Of a DNA stretch of 64,000 nucleotides, positions 39,644 to 46,706 are shown piece after piece. The DNA lies in assembly GCF_001421505.1 (NCBI RefSeq), contig NZ_LMKL01000006.1, positions 334,010 through 398,009 of the forward strand, read 5' to 3'. The number at the start of each line of letters is the position of its first letter. Position 1 is the first letter of the stretch. Both the position numbers and the translations under genes were made by a program. This DNA is from Sphingomonas sp. Leaf17 (GTDB lineage: Bacteria > Pseudomonadota > Alphaproteobacteria > Sphingomonadales > Sphingomonadaceae). Under the pieces are notes generated by a model. That model was not told the origin of the DNA. It saw nothing but the letters and a program-made list of their open reading frames with translations, and did not search any database.

Positions 39644-40585
39644 ATGCGGTTCGAAATCGTCAAATGTCATGGGTCGGGCAATGATTTCCCGTTGATCGAC
39701 GCGCGGGATATCGCGCTGGACGAGGCCGAATGGGCCGTCGTCGCGCGGGCGCTGGCCGACCGGGCGGGGCCGGTTGGCGGTGACGGGTTGCTGCTGCTGA
39801 CCGCCGGCGACGAAGTCCACGCATTCGGCATGGTCATGCGCAATTCGGACGGGAGCGAGGCGGAGACGTGCCTGAACGGCGTGCGCTGTGTCGCGCGGGC
39901 CGGGTTCGCCGCGCTGGGGATCGACCAGGCGCAGGTGCGGCTGAAGACGTCGTCGGCGTTCGCGGCGCATGATCCCGACCTGGCACCCGGGGTCTATACC
40001 GTGCGCGAGACGGCGGGGCCGGCGGGGATGGATGTGACCGCCTGGCCGATGCGGATCAGGACGGATCGGTTGATCGAGGGGGTGGTCCCTGCCCTGTCCG
40101 ACACGATCCGGTTTACCGCCGTCGCGATGCCGAACCCGCATCTGGTGGCGTTCGTCGATACGGTCGACGAGGCCGAGCTGGTGCGGATCGGGACGATTTG
40201 CGAGGGCGCGCCGGACTGGTTGCCGAACCGGGCAAACGTGTCGTTTGTCGAGGTTCGGGGTGGGGATCTGTTCGTGCGGACGTTCGAGCGCGGGGTGGGC
40301 CTGACCGACAGCTGCGGCAGCGCGATGGCCGCGTCGACCCACGCCGCCTGCCTGACCGGGCGGATTCCGACCGACCGCGAGACGGTGGTGTTCAATCGCG
40401 GCGGGCTGGTGCGGGCGCAGGCGGATGCTGACGGTGTCGTGACGATCTGCGGCAACGCGACATTCGAGTGGGCCGGGTCGGTCGAGGTCGATCTGGCGAC
40501 CAGGGTTGCCTTCGGCCTGGTGGTGACGGCGCGGTATCCCGATGAGGTTGCGGCCTGGGAGGCGGCGAAGCGGGTCGCTGGGTGA
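39644..40585 (+). CDS. Diaminopimelate epimerase-like protein, divergent
   Basis: A 313-aa protein of the DapF fold, which isomerises LL- to meso-diaminopimelate with two cysteines. The first is Cys76 in SEAETCLNGVRC, where most DapF enzymes have CGNG; the second is Cys224 in FERGVGLTDSCGSAMAAS, where GETxACGTGA is usual. The start CHGSGNDFPLIDARD is family-like. The altered pocket makes a second DapF or a related racemase possible. ATG 39644 has GAGG nearby; ATG 39632 is an alternative. It directly precedes the gene-transfer-agent promoter. Confidence 0.8.
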   Translation: MRFEIVKCHGSGNDFPLIDARDIALDEAEWAVVARALADRAGPVGGDGLLLLTAGDEVHAFGMVMRNSDGSEAETCLNGVRCVARAGFAALGIDQAQVRLKTSSAFAAHDPDLAPGVYTVRETAGPAGMDVTAWPMRIRTDRLIEGVVPALSDTIRFTAVAMPNPHLVAFVDTVDEAELVRIGTICEGAPDWLPNRANVSFVEVRGGDLFVRTFERGVGLTDSCGSAMAASTHAACLTGRIPTDRETVVFNRGGLVRAQADADGVVTICGNATFEWAGSVEVDLATRVAFGLVVTARYPDEVAAWEAAKRVAG

Positions 40586-40651
40586 TTTCGGCTAGCGGCG
40601 GATGTGTGGCCCTGCCCCTCCACCATCGGCTTTGCCGGTAGCCCCCTCCCC

Positions 40652-40713
40652 GTACCGAAAATAAATATCCTATTTGGTTATTTGTGCTTGACATCGTCAC
40701 GCTGATTCGGTAC
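40652..40713 (+). promoter_or_regulatory. 8-bp inverted repeat bracketing the GTA-cluster promoter
   Basis: GTACCGAA at 40652-40659 and TTCGGTAC at 40706-40713 are perfect inverted copies spaced 54 bp apart (about five helical turns). The right copy ends inside the -10 hexamer. The intervening 46 bases are AT-rich. A looping repressor or an activator site is conceivable; the binding protein is unknown. Confidence 0.5.
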
Positions 40714-40716
40714 ATA
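40688..40716 (+). promoter_or_regulatory. Sigma70-type promoter upstream of the GTA cluster
   Basis: A perfect -35 TTGACA (40688-40693), a 17-base spacer and a TACATA(T) -10 at 40711 form a consensus-like housekeeping promoter, unusual in this GC-rich genome. A start of transcription near 40723 would give a roughly 95-base leader to the first terminase gene. No CtrA box (TTAA-N7-TTAA) is present. Confidence 0.75.
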
Positions 40717-40818
40717 TCAGGAACGATGAGGAATTGCGGGTCGGGCTGGTGACGGCGCTGTTCGGGGGAGACCCCGGGGCGCAGGGTCGCTGGCCCGATC
40801 GTCGTTTGGGGGCGGGCG

Positions 40819-41310
40819 ATGGCGGTGGTGAAACAGCGGAAAACCGGGGGCAAACCGGCAACGGGCGCGAAGACGCCGTCGGCGGCGGTGCGGCGGGTGC
40901 GGTTTCTGGCGGTGCTGCGCGAGACGGCGAATGTGGCACGGGCGGCGCGTGAGGCGGGACTGGGGACGTCCGGATTGTACAAGTATCGGGCGGGTCATGC
41001 CGCCTTTGCCGAGCAATGGGATGCGGCGGTGGCCGAGGCGCTGGACGCGCTGGAGGATGCGCTGATCCACCGGGCCAAGCACGGGACCGAGCGGGCAGTG
41101 TTCTATCGCGGCGGCGTGGTGGGGAGCGTGAAGACCTATTCCGACACGCTGGGGATGTTCGTGCTGCGTGGGCGGCGACCGGAGATTTACGGCCGGGCGG
41201 CGGTGGGGTCGCCGTCCGATGCGAGCCAGATGACCGATGACGAGGCGCGGGCCGAGGTGGTGCGGCGGCTCGATCGGCTGGCTGAACCGGATGCCGGGGA
41301 TGCGGAATGA
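40819..41310 (+). CDS. GTA terminase small subunit-like protein (g1)
   Basis: A 163-aa protein preceding the large terminase. It contains a helix-turn-helix-like part (ETANVARAAREAGLGTSGLY) and a helical C-terminus (DEARAEVVRRLDRLAEP), as in phage small terminases that recognise DNA and load the packaging ATPase. In gene transfer agents this subunit is reported to lack sequence specificity. The stop overlaps the terL start as ATGA. Assignment rests mainly on position plus the fold pattern. Confidence 0.8.
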   Translation: MAVVKQRKTGGKPATGAKTPSAAVRRVRFLAVLRETANVARAAREAGLGTSGLYKYRAGHAAFAEQWDAAVAEALDALEDALIHRAKHGTERAVFYRGGVVGSVKTYSDTLGMFVLRGRRPEIYGRAAVGSPSDASQMTDDEARAEVVRRLDRLAEPDAGDAE

Positions 41311-42605
41311 GCGGGTCGCGTGCGCGGGTATTGGCGCGCGATGCCGCCGCCGCCCGTGGCTGGGTTCAGCAACCGCGCGACTGGCGGGCGGTGCTGGCGG
41401 ACTGGCCGTTCTGGGCCGATCCGCGCCAGTTGCCACCGGCGGGCAGCGACTGGCGGGTGTGGCTGATGCTGGCGGGGCGGGGTTTCGGCAAGACGCGGGC
41501 CGGGGCGGAATGGGTGCGTGGGCTGGCCGAGGCGGACGGGTCGTTGCGGATCGCGCTGGTGGGCGCGACGCGGGCGGAGGCGCGCGCGGTGATGGTCGAG
41601 GGGGAAAGCGGGCTGCTGGCGATCTCGCCACTGGCGACGCGGCCGCGCTGGGAACCGTCACGCGGGCGGCTGGTGTGGCGGTCGGGCGCGCAGGCGTTCG
41701 TCTATTCGGGGGAAAATCCGGAAAGCCTGCGCGGGCCGCAACATCATGTCGCGTGGTGCGACGAGCTGGCCAAATGGGCGTATCCGCAAGGGACGTGGGA
41801 CACGCTGGCGATGGGTTTGCGGCTGGGGGCGCGGCCGCGCGCGCTGGTGACGACGACGCCGCGCCCGACCGCCTTGGTGAAGGCGTTGCGGGACGGGGCG
41901 GATACCGTGGTGGTGACCGGGCGGACGGCGGACAATCGCATGCTGCCCGCCGCGTTCGTGGCGGCGGTGACGGCGGCGTACGGGGGCACGCGGCTGGGAC
42001 GGCAGGAGCTGGACGGCGAGCTGATCGAGGAGGTGGCCGGTGCCTTGTGGACGCGCGGTGCGCTGGAGGCGTGCCGGGTGCGGTCGGTGCCGGATGTGGC
42101 GCGGGTGGTCGTTGGCGTCGATCCGCCCGCCGGCGTCGGTGGCGATGCCTGCGGGATCGTCGCGGTGGCGCGGGGACGCGACGGGAAAGCCTATGTGCTG
42201 GAGGATGCGAGCGTTGCCGGGATGACGCCCGAAGGCTGGGCGCGGGCGGTGGTCGCGTGCGCCGCGCGGCACGGCGCGGACAAGGTGGTGGCGGAGGCGA
42301 ACCAGGGCGGCGCGATGGTCGGCAGCGTGCTGCGCGCGGCGGATGCGGGCCTGTCGCTGCGGCTGGTCCATGCGACGCGCGGGAAGTCTGCGCGAGCCGA
42401 GCCGGTGGCGACGCTGTACGAGGCGGGGCGCGCGTTTCACGTCGGGGCGTTTCCCGCGCTGGAAGACGAATTGTGCGGGCTGGTATGCGGGGGTGGATAT
42501 GAGGGGCCGGGACGTTCGCCGGACCGGGCGGATGCGCTGGTCTGGGCGATGACGGAGGTGATGCTGGGGGCGGCGCGGGTCGGGCCTTCGGTGCGGGTGT
42601 TGTGA
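41307..42605 (+). CDS. GTA/phage terminase large subunit (DNA-packaging ATPase-nuclease, g2)
   Basis: A 432-aa packaging motor. The ATPase Walker A AGRGFGKT is at 56-63 and Walker B HVAWCDELA at about 147-155. The RNase-H-like nuclease shows VGVDPPAG (Asp272) and the C-terminal DRADALVWAM (Asp406, Asp409). RcGTA-type terminases share this architecture and package host DNA headfully. It is coupled to g1. A two-gene insert separates it from the portal. Confidence 0.93.
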   Translation: MSGSRARVLARDAAAARGWVQQPRDWRAVLADWPFWADPRQLPPAGSDWRVWLMLAGRGFGKTRAGAEWVRGLAEADGSLRIALVGATRAEARAVMVEGESGLLAISPLATRPRWEPSRGRLVWRSGAQAFVYSGENPESLRGPQHHVAWCDELAKWAYPQGTWDTLAMGLRLGARPRALVTTTPRPTALVKALRDGADTVVVTGRTADNRMLPAAFVAAVTAAYGGTRLGRQELDGELIEEVAGALWTRGALEACRVRSVPDVARVVVGVDPPAGVGGDACGIVAVARGRDGKAYVLEDASVAGMTPEGWARAVVACAARHGADKVVAEANQGGAMVGSVLRAADAGLSLRLVHATRGKSARAEPVATLYEAGRAFHVGAFPALEDELCGLVCGGGYEGPGRSPDRADALVWAMTEVMLGAARVGPSVRVL

Positions 42606-42642
42606 GGGTTGCCAGCAGCCATCCGAATGATATGTTGCCATT

Positions 42643-43134
42643 ATGTTCGTATCGGCGATGGATCTGACTGGTGAAATTCTGCTCGACATCCTGAAAGGGG
42701 ATGGCGAGTTCATCATTCGTGTGCCGATCGGCTATGACGATGATCTTGGCATGGTCTATTCGGTGTTCGTCGCACTGTCGCCGCTGATCGGGTATGCGGA
42801 CGTTCCGGGATATGAACTGGTTTTCAACATCGTCGTTGCGGCAACCGACGAATCTACGGTCCATGCCTGTTGGGATGGCCGGGAAACGCGCGGGTTCCTG
42901 ACAGACGCCACCTTGCGCAAGCAGGTGTTGAGCGTCGTTCTTTCCTGCATCGGCACCTTGATTGACGAAGCCAGACCCAATCTTGTAAGCATGACCACGC
43001 ATACGGCGCACTTGCCGCGTGCGGCTTTAACGAAGTTTGATCGAATATGCGCGATGTTGCGGGCACAGGGGTTCATTGCTGGTAAGGCGGACCAATATAA
43101 TGGTCGGCATATCTGGATGATGGACCGACGGTAG
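42643..43134 (+). CDS. Unrecognised protein in a lower-GC insert within the GTA cluster
   Basis: A 163-aa protein with no family I can name. It has an N-terminal acidic part (MFVSAMDLTGEILLDILKGD), a central hydrophobic stretch (YSVFVALSPLIGYADV) and a C-terminal basic stretch with CAMLRAQGFIAGKADQYNGR then HIWMMDRR. GC content is visibly lower than in flanking GTA genes. It is not part of the usual GTA gene set, suggesting an accessory (moron-like) insertion. The ATG at 42643 has no strong ribosome-binding site. Confidence 0.6.
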   Translation: MFVSAMDLTGEILLDILKGDGEFIIRVPIGYDDDLGMVYSVFVALSPLIGYADVPGYELVFNIVVAATDESTVHACWDGRETRGFLTDATLRKQVLSVVLSCIGTLIDEARPNLVSMTTHTAHLPRAALTKFDRICAMLRAQGFIAGKADQYNGRHIWMMDRR

Positions 43135-43192
43135 GGAACCACCCTGTCGCGCAGATGATTGAAGACGTTACACCACGCATGTGGAGCAAAGC

Positions 43193-43378
43193 ATGACCGC
43201 CCCGTTGAACCGTGACCAGCAGATCGAACTGATGCTGGGATCGAAAGACCGCCACGAAACACGGTTTGCCGCATGGATGGCAAACCGGACGGTTCGTGCT
43301 GTCGTGTCCAAGCCGGCACCGGGTCAGGATGATGGTACGCTGTTTTCGCATGAAACCAGGCGCGCTGCCTGCTGCTGA
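43193..43378 (+). CDS. Small unrecognised protein of the same insert
   Basis: A 61-aa protein, MTAPLNRDQQIELMLGSKDR at the start and a basic tail ending HETRRAACC. A GTG four codons upstream could also start it. No helix-turn-helix or other motif is evident. It is followed at once by a strong intrinsic terminator, so with the previous gene it looks like a self-contained two-gene unit. Function unknown. Confidence 0.5.
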   Translation: MTAPLNRDQQIELMLGSKDRHETRFAAWMANRTVRAVVSKPAPGQDDGTLFSHETRRAACC

Positions 43379-43405
43379 TCGGCGAGCTACGACAATAAGC
43401 ATCTG

Positions 43406-43435
43406 AAAAGCCCCGCTTCGGCGGGGCTTTTTGCG
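43406..43435 (+). terminator. Rho-independent terminator between insert and portal gene
   Basis: AAAAGCCCCGC-TTCG-GCGGGGCTTTTT is a textbook terminator: 11-bp stem, UUCG tetraloop and T run. It would cut transcription from the terminase promoter before the portal gene at 43451. Confidence 0.92.
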
Positions 43436-43450
43436 TTTGGGGGATATCAC

Positions 43451-44560
43451 ATGAAATGGTTCGGCAGGTGGGCCGGGCGCGAGGGATCGCGTCCGGCCTT
43501 GGCGCGTGGGGGCGTCGTTTTCGGCGGTGGGGAGTGGCCGCTGAGTTACGAGGCGCAGGTGCGCGAGGGGTATGCGCGCAATGCCGTCGCCCAGCGCGCG
43601 GTGAAGCTGGTGGCGGAAGGGGTGGGGGCGGTGCCGGTGACGGCGTCGGACCCGGCGCTGGGGGCGCTGGTGGCGGCGCGGTCTGGCGGGCAGGCGTTGC
43701 TGGAGACGGTGGCGGCGCAGATGCTGCTGCACGGCAATGCCTATGTGCAGATGTTGCGCGATGGCGACGGAAACGTGGTCGAGCTGTTCGCCCTGCGCCC
43801 CGAGCGGGTTGCGGTCGAGGCGGATGCGGGCGGGTGGCCGGCGGCGTATCGCTACCGGGTGGGGGAGCGGGTGACGCGGCTGACCGCGGATGGGCCGCGA
43901 CCCGATGTGGTGCATCTGAAGACCTTTCACCCGCTTGATGACCATTATGGTCTCGGGTGCCTGGGCGCGGCGGCGGGAGCGGTGGCGATCCACAATGCGT
44001 CGGCGCGCTGGCACAAGGCGCTGCTGGACAATGCCGCGCGACCCAGCGGTGCGCTGGTCTATGATCCGGGTGACGGATCGGTGCTGAGCGCGGACCAGCA
44101 GGCGCAGTTGCAGGCGGAGATGGACGCGAGCTTTGCGGGTGCGATGAATGCCGGGCGGCCGATGCTGTTGCAGGGCGGCCTGAAATGGCAGGCGCTGAGC
44201 CTGTCGCCGGCCGACATGGACTTTGTCGGGCTGAAGGCGGCGGCGGCGCGCGAGATCGCGCTGGCGTTCGGGGTGCCGCCGATGCTGCTGGGGCTGCCCG
44301 GCGATTCGACCCATGCGAATTACCGCGAGGCGAACCGCGCGCTGTGGCGGCTGGCGATCCTGCCGCTGGCGGGGACGATCCTGGCGGGGCTGGAGCAGGC
44401 GTTGCGGGGGTGGTTCCGGCACGCCGCGCTGTCGGTCGATCTGGATCGTGTGCCGGCGCTGGCCGAGGATCGCGAGCGGTTGTGGGCGGCGGTGTCGGGC
44501 GCAGATTTCCTGAGTGTCGCGGAGAAGCGGCGGATGGTCGGGTTGGGGGATATGGCATGA
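43451..44560 (+). CDS. GTA/phage portal protein (HK97 type, g3)
   Basis: A 369-aa portal subunit; twelve copies form the DNA channel at the capsid vertex. Typical portal features are GYARNAVAQRAVKLVAEGVG, HGNAYVQMLRDGDG, VVHLKTFHPLDDHYGLGCL and the C-terminal AFGVPPMLLGLPGDSTHANY (wing/crown region). It overlaps the next gene by ATGA. Its own promoter, if any, must lie in the few bases after the terminator or further upstream in the insert. Confidence 0.94.
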   Translation: MKWFGRWAGREGSRPALARGGVVFGGGEWPLSYEAQVREGYARNAVAQRAVKLVAEGVGAVPVTASDPALGALVAARSGGQALLETVAAQMLLHGNAYVQMLRDGDGNVVELFALRPERVAVEADAGGWPAAYRYRVGERVTRLTADGPRPDVVHLKTFHPLDDHYGLGCLGAAAGAVAIHNASARWHKALLDNAARPSGALVYDPGDGSVLSADQQAQLQAEMDASFAGAMNAGRPMLLQGGLKWQALSLSPADMDFVGLKAAAAREIALAFGVPPMLLGLPGDSTHANYREANRALWRLAILPLAGTILAGLEQALRGWFRHAALSVDLDRVPALAEDRERLWAAVSGADFLSVAEKRRMVGLGDMA

Positions 44561-44862
44561 GCGGGGCGGTATTGGCGCAGTTGATGGCGCAAGGGGCGGC
44601 AAAGGGCGCGGACCTGATGACGCTGCGCGCGATCGTCGAGGATGCGGGCGAGCTGGGGGCGACGCGGGCGCTGACGCGGCTGGGGCTGGCCGACGATGCG
44701 GCGCAGCGCGACATGGCGGAGTTGCGCGACCTGCTGGCGGCGTGGCGCGATGCGAAGCGGTCGGCGTGGAAGGCGGGGTTCGCCTGGGTCGCGCGGGTGG
44801 CGGGCGCGGTGCTGCTGGCGGGACTGGCGATGAAGCTGGGCTTTGCCGAGTGGCTGCGGTGA
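44557..44862 (+). CDS. DUF6127 family protein of the GTA cluster
   Basis: A 101-aa protein with an N-terminal helical part (MAQGAAKGADLMTLRAIVED) and a C-terminal membrane span (WVARVAGAVLLAGLAMKLGF). This small protein is regularly found between portal and protease genes of sphingomonad GTA clusters. Its role is unknown. It is coupled upstream by ATGA and downstream by GTGA. Confidence 0.75.
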   Translation: MSGAVLAQLMAQGAAKGADLMTLRAIVEDAGELGATRALTRLGLADDAAQRDMAELRDLLAAWRDAKRSAWKAGFAWVARVAGAVLLAGLAMKLGFAEWLR

Positions 44863-45266
44863 GCGTGGGGGGGAGTGTGGGAGGGAGCGTGGCGTTCGGG
44901 GGCTATGCGGCGGTGTTCGGGGTGGTCGACCGGGCGGGTGACGTGTTCCGGGCGGGGGCGTTCGGGGACGTGGGGGCGGTGCCGTTGCTGTGGCAGCATG
45001 GCGGCGCGGCGGTGGGGGCGATCACGGCGATTGAATCGGACGCGTGCGGCTTGCGGGTGGAGGGGCGGGTCGATGACGCCCGCGTGGCGGCACTGGTGCG
45101 GTCGGGGGGACTGACCGGGTTGTCGGTCGGATACCGGGCGCGGGCCGTGCGGCAGGGCGCGCGGCGGGAATTGGTCGCGGTCGATCTGGTCGAGGTCAGT
45201 CTGGTGGCGGTGCCGATGCAGAGGCGCGCGCGGGTGGATTTCGTGGGGGCTGCGGCCGATCCGTGA
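44859..45266 (+). CDS. HK97-family prohead protease (g4)
   Basis: A 135-aa serine protease that matures the capsid in HK97-type systems. GYAAVFGVVDRAGDVFRAGAF is the usual N-terminal motif (here quoted in part), followed by VPLLWQHGGAAVGAITAIES with the catalytic His, and LTGLSVGYRAR with the serine. The GTG start overlaps the preceding stop. Its usual target, the capsid N-terminal delta domain, is missing from the capsid here. Confidence 0.9.
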   Translation: MSVGGSVGGSVAFGGYAAVFGVVDRAGDVFRAGAFGDVGAVPLLWQHGGAAVGAITAIESDACGLRVEGRVDDARVAALVRSGGLTGLSVGYRARAVRQGARRELVAVDLVEVSLVAVPMQRRARVDFVGAAADP

Positions 45267-45288
45267 GGGTACCATTGCGTGGCCCTGG

Positions 45289-45308
45289 GTTCCTGCGTGC
45301 GCAGGAAC
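45289..45308. repeat. Palindrome GTTCCTGCG-TG-CGCAGGAAC
   Basis: A 9-bp perfect palindrome with a 2-base centre, followed by ACGGGTGG. The same palindrome (centre TT, followed by ACGGG) occurs at 50571-50590 in another gap of this cluster. Confidence 0.85.
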
Positions 45309-45324
45309 ACGGGTGGTTTTTCTG

Positions 45325-45356
45325 GAGGCTCTCGCTGGTTTGGCGGGGGCCTTTTT
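45325..45356 (+). terminator. Terminator-like hairpin between protease and capsid genes
   Basis: AGGCTCTCGC at 45325-45334 pairs (with G-U wobbles) with GCGGGGGCCT at 45342-45351 and a T run follows. It could attenuate read-through from the portal-protease genes into the capsid gene at 45375. Confidence 0.65.
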
Positions 45357-45374
45357 TCATGGGGATGATGGGTT

Positions 45375-46376
45375 ATGTCGAATGATGTGGTGAGCCGGCC
45401 GGTGCTGTCGGGTGCGAGTGTTGCGGCAGGGGCGTTCGGGGCGTTCGTGCGCAGTGGCGCGACGGTCGAGATGAAGGCGTTTACCGGGGTGACCGGTGAC
45501 GCGGGCGGCTTTGCGGTGCCGCGCGAGATTGATGCGGTGATCGACGCGACGCTGAAGGCCGTGTCGCCGATCCGCGCCATCGCCAATGTCGTGACGGTGG
45601 GCAGTGCGGGCTATCGCAAGCTGGTGACGACCGGGGGCACGCCGTCGGGCTGGGCGGCGGAGACGGCCACGCGGCCGGAAACGGCGACGCCGGTGTTCGT
45701 CGAGATCGCGCCGCCGATGGGCGAGCTGTACGCCAATCCGAGTGCCAGCCAGGCGATGCTGGACGATGCCGCGTTCGACGTCGAGGCGTGGCTGGCGGGC
45801 GAGATCGCGACCGAGTTCGCCAAGGCCGAAGGGGCGGCGTTCGTGAACGGGTCGGGCGTCAACCGGCCGAAGGGGTTCCTGCAGTCGCCGGTCGCGGTGA
45901 CCGGCGATGGACCGCGTGCGTTCGGGACATTGCAATATCTGCCGAGTGGCAATGCGGTCGACCTGGGGTCGATGGCGCAGGACCGGCTGGTCGATCTGGT
46001 CCACGCCCTGCGCGGCGGATACCGGCAGGGGGCGTGTTTCGTGATGAACGCGGCGACGCTGGCGCGGATCCGCAAGCTGAAGACCGCGGACGGCGCGTTC
46101 CTGTGGACGCCGGGGCTTACCGCCGGGCAGCCGGCGACGCTGCTGGGCTATCCGGTGGTGGAGGCGGAGGACATGCCCGATGTGGCGGCGAACACGACGC
46201 CGATCGCGTTCCGCAATTTTCGCGCGGGGTACATTATCGCCGAACGCCAGGAGACCGCGATCCTGCGCGACCCGTACAGCAACAAGCCGTTCGTCAATTT
46301 CTACGCGACGAAGCGGGTCGGCGGCTGTGTCGCCAATTCGGACGCGATCAAGCTGATGAAGATCGCGGTGTCCTGA
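45375..46376 (+). CDS. Major capsid protein, HK97 fold (g5)
   Basis: A 333-aa shell protein of HK97 type. GFAVPREIDAVIDATLKAVS and SPIRAIANVV mark the start of the mature fold; later GYPVVEAEDMPDV and RAGYIIAERQETAILRDPYS form the P-domain/A-domain pattern. HK97-like and RcGTA capsids usually carry an about 100-residue N-terminal delta (scaffold) domain that the protease removes; here only about 48 residues precede the fold. ATG 45375 is preceded by GGGGATGAT. Confidence 0.93.
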   Translation: MSNDVVSRPVLSGASVAAGAFGAFVRSGATVEMKAFTGVTGDAGGFAVPREIDAVIDATLKAVSPIRAIANVVTVGSAGYRKLVTTGGTPSGWAAETATRPETATPVFVEIAPPMGELYANPSASQAMLDDAAFDVEAWLAGEIATEFAKAEGAAFVNGSGVNRPKGFLQSPVAVTGDGPRAFGTLQYLPSGNAVDLGSMAQDRLVDLVHALRGGYRQGACFVMNAATLARIRKLKTADGAFLWTPGLTAGQPATLLGYPVVEAEDMPDVAANTTPIAFRNFRAGYIIAERQETAILRDPYSNKPFVNFYATKRVGGCVANSDAIKLMKIAVS

Positions 46377-46384
46377 TCCCCCCT

Positions 46385-46412
46385 GCCCTCTCCCCAATGG
46401 TCGGGAGGGGGC
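46385..46412 (+). repeat. Hairpin after the capsid gene
   Basis: GCCCTCTCCC (46385-46394) pairs with GGGAGGGGGC (46403-46412) with one wobble and an 8-base loop. It sits 9 bases after the capsid stop and before the spike genes. It may protect the capsid mRNA 3' end or partially terminate. Confidence 0.55.
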
Positions 46413-46439
46413 AATTTCAGTCTTACGGGAGGCACACAC

Positions 46440-46706
46440 ATGGCCGACAGTTTTTCCAATGCGGCGGATGCGGTGTCCGCGCCCGCCACGCGCGCGGTGG
46501 CGGTGGTGCCGCACGATACGAACCCGCTGGCCGACATCACCAAGGCGCTGTTCGTGGGCGGCGGCGGCGCGATCACGATGCGCGGTGTCGCCGGGAGCGC
46601 GGACACGGTGTTCCGCAATGTCGGTTCGGGCAGCATCCTGCCGTTCCGCGCGCAGTTCGTGCGGGCGAGCGGCACGACCGCGACCGACATCCTGGCGCTG
46701 TACTGA
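46440..46706 (+). CDS. Head spike base protein (RcGTA Rcc01079 family)
   Basis: An 88-aa protein matching the small spike-base family known from Rhodobacter capsulatus GTA. Characteristic phrases are FSNAADAVSAPATRAVAVVP, NPLADITKALFVGG, GAITMRGVAGSADTVFRNVG and VRASGTTATDILALY. In RcGTA the head spike genes lie outside the main cluster and help bind the recipient capsule; here the gene follows the capsid. The TGATG overlap couples it to the next gene. Confidence 0.85.
   Translation: MADSFSNAADAVSAPATRAVAVVPHDTNPLADITKALFVGGGGAITMRGVAGSADTVFRNVGSGSILPFRAQFVRASGTTATDILALY

Noticed and set aside
40586..40818. CtrA-binding site controlling the GTA cluster
   Set aside because: The TTAA-N7-TTAA pattern expected for CtrA is absent from the promoter region.
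42643..43378. Toxin-antitoxin pair in the GTA insert
   Set aside because: Two small genes in tandem fit the format, but neither shows a known toxin motif nor a DNA-binding antitoxin domain, so the label is not supported.
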